Source of the DNA: Neocallimastix lanati (nom. inval.)
Taxonomy: Eukaryota; Neocallimastigomycota; Neocallimastigomycetes; Neocallimastigales; Neocallimastigaceae
Assembly (NCBI GenBank): GCA_016946835.1
Contig: JACVTC010000025.1
Span: forward strand, 655,001-719,000
DNA: 64,000 nt
Direction of reading: 5' to 3'
Below the pieces are notes generated by a model, which worked only from the letters and a program-made list of their open reading frames with translations, was not told where the DNA came from and did no database searches. Below, piece after piece: positions 24,101 to 31,812 of this stretch (positions are counted from its first letter, which is position 1; every line of letters starts with the position of its first letter). A program made the position numbers and the translations under genes.

Positions 24101-25283
24101 TGAATTTATTATGAGAGAAGATTGCTTCACGTTTATCCCTACAAATTCGATTAGACCACTTAATTTGTTTATCCCGAGGGGGAGTAACAAAACCATCAGG
24201 AGATATTTTTTTACAAGAAAGAATAAGTGGTAAATGGTCAGAGATGTCATTAAAAGAGTAGCATACAGAAGCAATATTCAGATAATTTCTTAATTTATCG
24301 TTCACTACTATAAAATCAATACAAGAATTCTTTCCACCATTAGACCAAGTAAATTGATGACCAACCATATCCATAACAAACCATTGAGGGGAAATTCTAA
24401 GAATAAGATCTTTGAGTTGTTGCTTAGTCATGTTGAAATCACCAACAATAGCCGAAGGGTTATTCTGATGGTTCTTGAGCCAATTAGCAAAATCAGTTTC
24501 CGCTTTTTCTCTAGAGTCTTTGTGTTTTTTGCTAGGGATGTAAATGTTCCCTAAAGAACATCTGACACCCCAAAAAGAGAATATATTTACTGAGAGTATA
24601 TATCTATATTCAAAATCATCATTAGTGAATTGGCAGGAGGAGTGCACACCTATATAAAGGCCCCTCATACCAGGGATTTTTTTGTCCGCACGTCTCAGTA
24701 CTGTTCTATAATGATTAAGGAATGGATATGAGTTAGAAAAGGAGTTAAGGAATGAACTATTACCGACTTCTTGAAGACAAATACAAATAGGATTAAAGAT
24801 TGAATTAAAATTGGTAAGTCCGTCACGTTTTTCAGAATTCCAACCATTTGTGTTCCAGCTAATACAGAGGTTGAAATATTTAGTATTCGAGAAAGGGTTA
24901 GCATACAGGAGGCTTTCAGAGATGGGGATTGAGGGTTCAGAATAATACCTGGTTCTATTATGATTAACATTACTAAATGTGCGTATCCTTGAAGTAATCT
25001 TCCATTTAATTCTTTTAACAGGTAAGTGCTTAGTAATCAAATAAATAACCTTCAAATAATCCGTACAATTATTATAGTTAACTCTTAGGATGAAGTAGTT
25101 TTCCATATTAATATAGTGTTTTTTAACGATTCCATGAACAACTTCATTACAATTTGATATCTTTTTGCTTAAAAATTCCCATAGTCTACTTTCAGTCCAA
25201 GATTCAAGATCATGAATGAAAATTAAAACAAATTTATCATGGTCAGGACCATAAAGTCGCAGACCTCTTCGTATAGTTGACAT
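21198..25283 (-). CDS. LINE-A ORF: RRM-like segment, APE endonuclease, reverse transcriptase, zinc knuckle (copy 1)
   Basis: 1361 residues, uninterrupted. Residues ~17-96 show an RRM-like strand/helix order (FVLIFIHDL strand; helix 31-42; strands near 48-57 and 63-70; helix 74-86; last strand 91-95). Residues ~138-356 are an APE-type endonuclease with SWNTNGW (142-148), Glu172, GDFN (281-284) and SDH (348-350). The RT spans ~595-945: PGPDGIP (618-624), IPKKGD, NYRGISL, catalytic Asp764 in FLDLKKAYD, RQGCPLSP and FADD (860-863). A CCHC knuckle follows (Cys1174, Cys1177, His1188, Cys1193). It would nick target DNA and copy its own RNA by target-primed reverse transcription. No separate ORF1 is seen. 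About 23 residues differ from copy 2. The ATG at 25283 begins MSTIRRGL. Confidence 0.95.
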   Translation of the reverse strand: MSTIRRGLRLYGPDHDKFVLIFIHDLESWTESRLWEFLSKKISNCNEVVHGIVKKHYINMENYFILRVNYNNCTDYLKVIYLITKHLPVKRIKWKITSRIRTFSNVNHNRTRYYSEPSIPISESLLYANPFSNTKYFNLCISWNTNGWNSEKRDGLTNFNSIFNPICICLQEVGNSSFLNSFSNSYPFLNHYRTVLRRADKKIPGMRGLYIGVHSSCQFTNDDFEYRYILSVNIFSFWGVRCSLGNIYIPSKKHKDSREKAETDFANWLKNHQNNPSAIVGDFNMTKQQLKDLILRISPQWFVMDMVGHQFTWSNGGKNSCIDFIVVNDKLRNYLNIASVCYSFNDISDHLPLILSCKKISPDGFVTPPRDKQIKWSNRICRDKREAIFSHNKFTCLLDEFEHNDNLDSNTMVKKLLDTANKIGDDIHARVPTNLHGSAFHCPAYAKKLSHEKHLFYKRIKNFKLRNDLSNLQEFCDLSKEYRVLSDYIISIKRNIRNIRFKNLIHSIGECFLKNDAQRGWSGLKKISKPSYSPSQSPVYIKDKEGNVLVSQEDQLNRFAEHYEELASDITGHSLNENYWKRILNNSSTPQESWDINQPISMSEIHSTVLSMKNNKAPGPDGIPTEFFKAFFNSESRNSSQDDSNQEVTYSDCAKCLLLLFNKIWDGDFPNEWNSASIVSIPKKGDLSDCNNYRGISLINVGLKILSKIVTKRISDYAFSNGIIRPEQFGFRNKEECISLFVSIREICQRRKFKDKFTFLAFLDLKKAYDSVPIYNILTKLNNLGIRGKCLQFITNLYLTSKARANFNGKLSKEFPIHRGVRQGCPLSPILFNIFINDIFDKCKSYGVITEKKKCCGGLFADDIVLLAPTKSSLKNLLNIAHDWGIKNEMTFGINKCATLVVKPKNFIPSRHYENPTFRLGMNYIPSTNQYTYLGIPFIESLDLKPIIAKMNSKINYTVNSFFRFLTNRNVPFYFKTHILVSFVLSSVLYYAPLLGSNKKNTEKAQTAFNRGLYWSFGFKNKTSNTSIYNMYKELSIPPIASFCAKAMIRCFKKWKDSSCIISHLVKNIPTLSHYSWTKKARSLAVHKHNNKLPGEIRKFYWENIHYSSTPAIRSTKYKKFKFGFKKFIQRLSLKYSQFSLGFFWIGRIKCGFKFDVKTYVKSNLVSENCPTYCPCCGESNSIPSFTHWILLCPKFEEFRQHFIPFVDEIFINFSLIVHEKSLNIPDDKEEDFDDNINFYVLCLLLGGNAVFEILKIGSGERRRYINNIFQSPSNESSFPISYFVGLAEFLTNVMPIVIGDFYIMIDLYSVRPTVVKSVDVVTIRQRRNSDTDSNDNFHPHGVIFDEWEELEAFSSSNLIT

Positions 25284-25884
25284 AATAAAATAAAAAACTT
25301 ATCTATATTAATAAAAAGTAAGTGTAATAAAAAAATAAAAAAATAAAATTAGTAAAAATTAAAAAATTAAAAAAAAAATAAAAATTTATTGCTGTTGTCT
25401 TCTCTTTCGTGTATATTGTTTGCTAAAACTTGTTTGTTTTTCTTTCTTTTTGTGTTGACTAGTTTTAATTAATGATTTTCAATTATAAATTCCTGTTTTA
25501 TGTAAAAATTTCTGTAAAATAATCATATATAATATAAAATTTAAATGTTAATGAAATAATAGTTGTGAAAAACTATAAAAAGATTCCCATCCGTTAAATA
25601 ATGTCTCAAACACAAGCTTTGGAGTGAATCAATCTCCTACATTTCCATTTTACAATAGCTACATGAGAGTATAAATAATACTATAGAAAAAAACATATAC
25701 AAAATAATGCTAAAGTAAAAAATACAATAGATTCATTACAATGATAATATGTAGAAACTACATGATATTATTAATTATACAACTCCAATGTTACTACATA
25801 TCCAGTTTAAAACAATATAAAACATCAGGTTCACTTTCTACAGTCTTCCAGTATTCCAGTTTTCACTCTTCGTACTAGAAGCCG

Positions 25885-26138
25885 CTTTAGAAAGGATAAC
25901 CATCGATTATCATCAGAATCACAGAAAGCTGTAATTAGTACACCTGATATAGGTTATTCCTTTTCCATCAACCCTCCATGGACCTGGAAAAACAGTCCAC
26001 ATCATTGGGGACTTTAGAAAGGATAACCATTGATTATCATCAGAATCACAGAAAGCTGTAATTAGTACACCTGATATAGGTTATTCCTTTTCCATCAACC
26101 CTCCATGGACCTGGAAAAAAAGTCCACTTCATTGGGGA
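25885..26138 (-). repeat. Two tandem 127-bp units at the 5' end of LINE-A copy 1
   Basis: Units 25885-26011 and 26012-26138 both start CTTTAGAAAGGATAACCAT and end near CATTGGGG; they differ at only a few positions. One copy of the same unit sits at 41447-41573 upstream of LINE-A copy 2. They resemble promoter monomers seen at the 5' ends of some LINEs, but the role is inferred. Confidence 0.85.
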
Positions 26139-26201
26139 AAACATTTAGGGCAATCTTCTGAGACGATTTTTCTTTTAATGGAAATACTAACATTAAAGAA
26201 C

Positions 26202-26205
<4 letters not shown>
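26139..26205 (-). pseudogene. Fragment of another LINE's zinc-knuckle region
   Basis: On the minus strand, KRKIVSEDCPKC can be read, similar to SNLVSENCPTYC of LINE-A and MGRVSEDCPKSC of LINE-C. About 67 bp, between the LINE-A 127-bp units and the poly(A) tail of LINE-B. Confidence 0.65.
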
Positions 26206-26242
<37 letters not shown>

Positions 26243-26503
26243 CAGGGAAGAGATTTTTTTTTTTTTTTTAACGGCAGCAAACTTGTTTCATCTTTATTAA
26301 TTAAATATTTGATAAAATACATGTAATAAAATAATAAAAAAAAAAAGATAAAAAAATAAACAAAAAATAAAACACAAAATAAAAATAAAATAATGGTATA
26401 ATATATTCTAGTTTCATTTAATTAATATTTGTAAGACTTCACAAGGGCATTATTATACTGAAGTATAATAATTAACTTTGACTTCGCAATGTTAATCATA
26501 ATT

Positions 26504-29500
26504 TTAAGATACAAAATTATGATCTTCATTGGTTGCGCTAGCCCTGCTGGCCTGTCTTACTGTTTCTTCAGCATTGACGCTCTTGGTAGTAGTAGTACGA
26601 TTCGATTTGAACCTATTGAACAAAGACCATTGCTGGCCAATAGCAATAGGTATAATCGATTGGAGAAGTGCCGCAGTAACCACTAAGAACGGAGTATCAG
26701 AATAAGCACCTGATTTCATCTGGCACTTAAATAGATCCTTCCATTCCCTTGTACTGTTATTAATACTTCGACCTCCAAGAAGGAAATTAAACACTTTTTC
26801 ACACACACTAGAATCAATATACACATTATTTTCAATACTATTACTAACATTACTAAAAATACTATTAGTAATATTATTATTACTATTATAACTATTACTA
26901 TTATTACTATTACTATTATCATTATTACTATTAACAATATCATTTGTTAGGTTGCCACGGTAAAAAGCATTATATAAAAATAAAATTTTATCATTAACTT
27001 TACTACGAGTATGATTGAAAAAGGGACAATCAATTAACCAATGACTTATCCATTGTTTATTACTTTTACAACAGGGACAAAAATTAGGACACATTTGGTC
27101 CACTATTTTTGCAGCTTTAGCAATTCTAGCATCTAATCTATATCCGCTTCGTGCTCTCAATAGCCAATAGAAACCATATGAAAGATCAGGATAGTCATAA
27201 CAAAGTTTTATAAATTTTGATGTTTCTTCGAATTTGTTTTTGTCATAAAACTCAGCTTTAATAGAATTGATTTTCATATCTCTTTTCCAATAAAAATCCT
27301 TGATTTTATTATCGTTATTACCTCTTTTCTCTAGTTTACGTTTAAGAGTTCTACTTTCTTTTGTCCATGTATATTTTCTAGATTTTGGAATATTATTAAC
27401 TAAATAGGAAATAATACAATTTGAATTTTTCCATTTATCAAAACATTTGACCTGAGACAAAGCACACTTAGCTGACAATGGAGGAATATGTAAATCTTTT
27501 GAAATAGAATATACATTAATAAATGATTTGGCTTTTTGTATACCTGCAATCCATCTTAATCCTTTATTAATTAATTTCTGAGTATTATTTGTTCTCGTTT
27601 TATTCGAACCAAGTAAAGGTGCAAAGTAAGAGACTTTACTAAGTACATAAGAGTTAATTATAATCTTCTTAAATGGAATAGGAATTTTGGAATTTGAAAG
27701 AAATTTACTAACAGAAAAGAGAGCTTTAGTTACTTTAGAGTTAAGTAATTTAATAATAGGTTTCAACGATAAGCTTTTATCAAATGGTATACCTAAATAG
27801 GTATAACATTTAGTTATTGGAATTGGTTGACCAGCAAGATAAAAAGTAGGATCTCTTTTATTTTGAAAAAGAGGTGTGTCTGGTCGAATCACCATCGTTG
27901 CACACTTATTAATTCCAAAATTCATCATATTAAATTTAGCCCATTCATTTACCTTCTTAAGCATTTTTTTCAACTTAGTTCTTGACGGTGCGCATAGAAC
28001 AATATCATCTGCAAAGAGTCCACCACAACATCTAGATTCGCCTAAAGGAATTCCAAGTTCTGAAACATCATTAAAAATGTCATTAATAAAAAGATTGAAA
28101 AGAATTGGTGATAGTGGACAACCTTGTCTAACTCCTTTCATAATATTAAAAGATTCCGAATATTGATCATCAATTTTAACACTAGCTTTGGATGTCAAAT
28201 ATAGATTTTTTATAAATTGATAACATTTACCTCTAATACCTAAAGCATCTAATTTATATAAAATATTACCTATTGGAACAGAATCATATGCCTTTTTTAA
28301 ATCTAGAAAAGCAAGGTAAGTTTCTTTATTATCATTTTTACGCCTTTGACAAATTTCTCGAATTGAAATAAATAAACTAACACATTCTTCTTTAGTACGA
28401 AATCCAAATTGCTCTGGCCTAATAAAATTATTTTTAAGTCCATATTCTGAAATTCTTTTGGAGACTATTTTCGAAATGAGTTTAATACCATTGTTAATCA
28501 GAGAGATACCTCGATAATTGTCACAATCAGATAGATCATCTCCTTTTTTAGGAATAGATATAATACTTGCTTCATTCCATGAGCTAGGAAATTCTCCATT
28601 CCAAATTCTTGAGTATATCTTCTGTAAACAATTTAAACCAGAAGAAGAATTATTTACTGAATTTTCGTCATCCGGAGGAATTAAAGCTTTATAAAATTCA
28701 ATAGGAATTCCATCCAGGCCTGAAGCTTTAAAATTTGGAGTAGCCAAAATTGCTTCTCTAATTTCTTCTATACTGATGTCTTGATTTATATCCCATTCAT
28801 TGTGTCTCGTATACCTAAATGTTCCATTGGAAAATTTATTATACCATTCGATTAATGCACTATTGATATCAGAATGACTTGAAGCAAGTTTTTTATAGTG
28901 ATTGTGCCATACTTCTAACTGTTCTTTAGTAGAAGTAGCTAGTTTACCATTTTTGTCCTTTACTGGAGAATTTGACATATTTTTAAATTTATCTACTTTT
29001 GCTGTTGTTTTAAGCCATTTCCAAGCTTTCTTAGGGTTATGAGATTTCATATATTCACATCCTGTATTGATCCAATGTTGGTATTCAGTTTTCCTATAAA
29101 TATTACACATATGATGAATAATTTTGCACATTCTATTATATTTATCAATTAATTCTTCAAATTCATCTAAATTATGATAAGAACCTCTTCTTTTAATGGA
29201 TTTATATAATTTCATTTTGAGTTTTTGCAAATTAAATATTTTCTGCGACATATGAAAAAAAGATTTTCGAACTTCTGAAATTGACGTGATATTAAGTTCC
29301 TTAGCAATATTGAATGAAGTTGAAATAAATTTCTTAGAAATATCATCAATACTAATATTAGGATCTGGAATCACTTCCTCTAATACACTAAAATAGTTGT
29401 TGTCAAAAATTGATTCTTTTTCATTTATACATTTTAATCTATCCCATTTAACTGTCTTTTTAGGCAGAGAGAAAGAATTATCTGAATTAACTGATGAAAA

Positions 29501-30919
29501 ACATTTACCTTTTATTAATAAAGGTTTATGATCCGAAATGGGGGGAAAGTCAATAAAAGTACCATATGAAAGTAAATCTAACATATGATCATTGACAATC
29601 GCATGATCTATATCAGATTCTCTAATACCTCTACTCCATGAAATTGGGGAGCCCCATAAGGGAAGAATTTTCCAATTACTAAATTTAGAGAGCAAATTAC
29701 TTAATTTCTCAGTAGGTAAATTAAAATCACCAACCAACATTGAAGGATGAGAAGAGTGACTATTTAACCAAGACAATATTTCAATTCTAGCAGCTCTAGC
29801 ATGAAGGCTATGGCCACTATGAGGTACGTACACATTACCAATAGAACATTTAGTGAAATTCCAAAAATTATAAGTATACAAGGAAATAATATACTCATAA
29901 GTGTTGTTTTCAAGAGAGGCTTGACAAGAATTATGAAACCCAATATAAAGACCTCTTTTACCGGGAATTTCATTATTAGCTTTTTTGAAGAAATGTTTGT
30001 AGTTTTTTAATGATACTCGACATGGATATTTACTGCTAGAACCTGAACCATTTCCTGTTTCCTGAAAGCATAAGAAAAGTGGTTTGTACATTGAAATAAA
30101 GAATTCAACACTGTCTTTTTTATCAAAGTTCCATCCATTAGTATTCCAACTGACACATAGAGAAAATTCTTTAACTGTATTATTATTAATATGAGTGTTA
30201 TTAATATTATTGGAATTATTATAATTGATTGAACTGAAATTTGAATTTGAATCTGAGCTTGAAACTGAATTTAAACATAAATTTGAAATTGAACTTGAAC
30301 TTGTACTTGAACTTGAACTTGAACTTGTACTTGAACTTGAACTTGAACCTGTACTTGAACTTGTACTTAAACTTGTACTTGAACTTGAACTTGAGCTTGG
30401 ACTTGAACTTGGACTTGAACTTGAACTTGAGCTTGTACTTGAACTTGAACATGAATCTGTATTTGAACTTGAATTTGAATTTTGACTTGAATCTGCATTT
30501 GAATTTGAAGTAGTGAATAAGTTGATATTATAAGATGAATTCACTTTTTCTGATAAGGCAAAATGTTTCCTTTTGAGTGAAGAAAAACTGTATTTATGAT
30601 TCCTTTTGCTACAATTAATAACGTTAATTGAAGCACGTTTGAAACTATTAATAATACAATCAGTAATAGATGTTAATTCTTCTTCATTACCTACTATTTT
30701 AATTTTAAAGAATGCATCATTAAAATTAGCAATACGTTTAACTGATAAAACCTTATCATTTAATTCATTCAGAGTTTTCTTTAAATGTCTTCTCATTTTG
30801 ATTTCTGGCCAAGATCGAAGTCCGCGGATAAAGAGTAGTTTCGTATTCTCCATTGGTATACCGTGGCACCTTGAACCTCTTAGAATGAAATTCTTATTTC
30901 TTATAAATTGGATTTCCAT
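26504..30919 (-). CDS. LINE-B ORF: RRM-like segment, Ser-rich linker, APE endonuclease, RT, zinc knuckle
   Basis: 1471 residues, intact. An RRM-like order is clear at ~26-103 (KLLFIRGL strand; helix 38-53; strands 57-64 and 69-76; helix 79-94; strand 98-102). A Ser-rich tract (~138-230) separates it from the endonuclease, which starts with LCVSWNTNGW (254-263) and has GDFN and SDH motifs. The RT has an IPKKGD block, NYRGISL, FLDLKKAYD, RQGCPLSP and FADD; in the usual PGPDGIP motif the text reads SGLDGIP. A knuckle follows (CPNFCPCC...HWLIDC), then an Asn/Ser low-complexity insert near the C-terminus. Role as for LINE-A. It is clearly diverged from LINE-A and LINE-C yet uninterrupted, so it may still be active. 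Confidence 0.94.
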   Translation of the reverse strand: MEIQFIRNKNFILRGSRCHGIPMENTKLLFIRGLRSWPEIKMRRHLKKTLNELNDKVLSVKRIANFNDAFFKIKIVGNEEELTSITDCIINSFKRASINVINCSKRNHKYSFSSLKRKHFALSEKVNSSYNINLFTTSNSNADSSQNSNSSSNTDSCSSSSTSSSSSSSPSSSPSSSSSSSTSLSTSSSTGSSSSSSTSSSSSSSTSSSSISNLCLNSVSSSDSNSNFSSINYNNSNNINNTHINNNTVKEFSLCVSWNTNGWNFDKKDSVEFFISMYKPLFLCFQETGNGSGSSSKYPCRVSLKNYKHFFKKANNEIPGKRGLYIGFHNSCQASLENNTYEYIISLYTYNFWNFTKCSIGNVYVPHSGHSLHARAARIEILSWLNSHSSHPSMLVGDFNLPTEKLSNLLSKFSNWKILPLWGSPISWSRGIRESDIDHAIVNDHMLDLLSYGTFIDFPPISDHKPLLIKGKCFSSVNSDNSFSLPKKTVKWDRLKCINEKESIFDNNYFSVLEEVIPDPNISIDDISKKFISTSFNIAKELNITSISEVRKSFFHMSQKIFNLQKLKMKLYKSIKRRGSYHNLDEFEELIDKYNRMCKIIHHMCNIYRKTEYQHWINTGCEYMKSHNPKKAWKWLKTTAKVDKFKNMSNSPVKDKNGKLATSTKEQLEVWHNHYKKLASSHSDINSALIEWYNKFSNGTFRYTRHNEWDINQDISIEEIREAILATPNFKASGLDGIPIEFYKALIPPDDENSVNNSSSGLNCLQKIYSRIWNGEFPSSWNEASIISIPKKGDDLSDCDNYRGISLINNGIKLISKIVSKRISEYGLKNNFIRPEQFGFRTKEECVSLFISIREICQRRKNDNKETYLAFLDLKKAYDSVPIGNILYKLDALGIRGKCYQFIKNLYLTSKASVKIDDQYSESFNIMKGVRQGCPLSPILFNLFINDIFNDVSELGIPLGESRCCGGLFADDIVLCAPSRTKLKKMLKKVNEWAKFNMMNFGINKCATMVIRPDTPLFQNKRDPTFYLAGQPIPITKCYTYLGIPFDKSLSLKPIIKLLNSKVTKALFSVSKFLSNSKIPIPFKKIIINSYVLSKVSYFAPLLGSNKTRTNNTQKLINKGLRWIAGIQKAKSFINVYSISKDLHIPPLSAKCALSQVKCFDKWKNSNCIISYLVNNIPKSRKYTWTKESRTLKRKLEKRGNNDNKIKDFYWKRDMKINSIKAEFYDKNKFEETSKFIKLCYDYPDLSYGFYWLLRARSGYRLDARIAKAAKIVDQMCPNFCPCCKSNKQWISHWLIDCPFFNHTRSKVNDKILFLYNAFYRGNLTNDIVNSNNDNSNSNNSNSYNSNNNITNSIFSNVSNSIENNVYIDSSVCEKVFNFLLGGRSINNSTREWKDLFKCQMKSGAYSDTPFLVVTAALLQSIIPIAIGQQWSLFNRFKSNRTTTTKSVNAEETVRQASRASATNEDHNFVS
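30225..30510 (-). repeat. Hexamer repeat encoding the LINE-B serine tract
   Basis: On the plus strand, ACTTGA units repeat with variants (dense at 30290-30440). On the minus strand this gives alternating TCA and AGT serine codons. Both serine codon classes alternate, so the repeat arose as a 6-bp DNA repeat and not as single-codon runs. Confidence 0.8.
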
Positions 30920-31580
30920 AATAGTAATAAAAAACTAAAAATTAATAACTAAAAAAAAAAAAAATAAAAAAAAGTCAATTTTAATTATAAAGTCTTGAGT
31001 ATAATGAGAATTGTAATAATTTTATATCTTTTTGGAGTAAATAATTTAGATAATTAGTAGTTTGTTGAATGATTGAAAAATAATTTGATTTAGCACTTTT
31101 TTCAGTATATTATTTAAATTGAATATCATAAAGTATTTAATGACTAAGATTGAATTGATGAAATAAAATGGCACAAAATTAGTAAAGAGTTAAATAAATT
31201 ACTACAAGATTTAGAGTGAATCAATCTCTTACAACGTGATACATGAAATATAAAGTTGAAATACAATTGAATACAATAGATTCTTACATGAGAATAGTAA
31301 TACTACATGAAAATAGAAATACAATAAAAATGTATTACTAATTCTTGGGTGTAACTTTATTTAACAATGTTCCAAAAATGCACCATTATATTCCGCAGTG
31401 AGTGTTCACCAGAAAAATTTTACCAATAACATTACCATTGCGCATAATGTTATTAATTAACACAAAATATAACTTTACTACTATTTTGCACCAGTACTGT
31501 GGATCTACTTTATAAGAGTAAAGTTAATTCCCCTTGCAGGCGATTTAAATACATAAATCGAGTACACCCCTGCTCGGGGA

Positions 31581-31611
31581 ACGTTGCACACTTATTAATT
31601 CCAAAATTCAT

Positions 31612-31613
<2 letters not shown>
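31581..31613 (-). pseudogene. 33-bp fragment of LINE-B RT next to the LINE-C tail
   Basis: Identical to 27896-27928 inside the LINE-B RT (encodes MMNFGINKCAT), same strand. It sits between the LINE-C poly(A) tail and the LINE-B 5' flank. Confidence 0.85.
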
Positions 31614-31657
<44 letters not shown>

Positions 31658-31812
31658 CAGGGAAGAGAATACACTTCCAAAAACTTTATTAAATTTTATT
31701 TTAAAAAATACATGTAGGTGAAAAGTACATTAGAAATTAAAAATAAAAAATTAAAAAATAAAAAATAAAAAATAAAAAAGCTCGAAAATACTATGTATTT
31801 CGGCAAGTTGTA

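Larger units (their letters stand above)
21067..26138 (-). mobile_element. LINE-A copy 1: full-length-looking non-LTR retrotransposon
   Basis: Read on the minus strand: two 127-bp tandem units (26138-25885), a 5'-UTR of about 600 bp, one ORF (25283-21198), a short 3'-UTR with AATAAAG, and a 33-nt poly(A) tail (T-run 21067-21099). The 5'-UTR and ORF are nearly identical to the copy at 36635-41573. No target-site duplication could be fixed, because both ends abut other LINE-derived sequence. Confidence 0.9.
26206..31580 (-). mobile_element. LINE-B: full-length-looking non-LTR retrotransposon
   Basis: Minus strand: 5'-UTR (about 31580-30920, end not fixed), one ORF (30919-26504), a 3'-UTR with AATAAAG, then 16 A, TCTCTTCCCTGTCT and a 34-nt poly(A) tail (T-run 26206-26239). 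The 5'-UTR shares the word GATTGATTCACTC and a nearby ATAGATTC-like stretch with LINE-A. The double A-tract at the 3' end is unusual. Confidence 0.85.

Noticed and set aside
30225-30513. Open frames opposite the LINE-B Ser tract (Glu/Leu or Asn/Leu repeats)
   Set aside because: Antisense readings of the hexamer repeat inside a real ORF.
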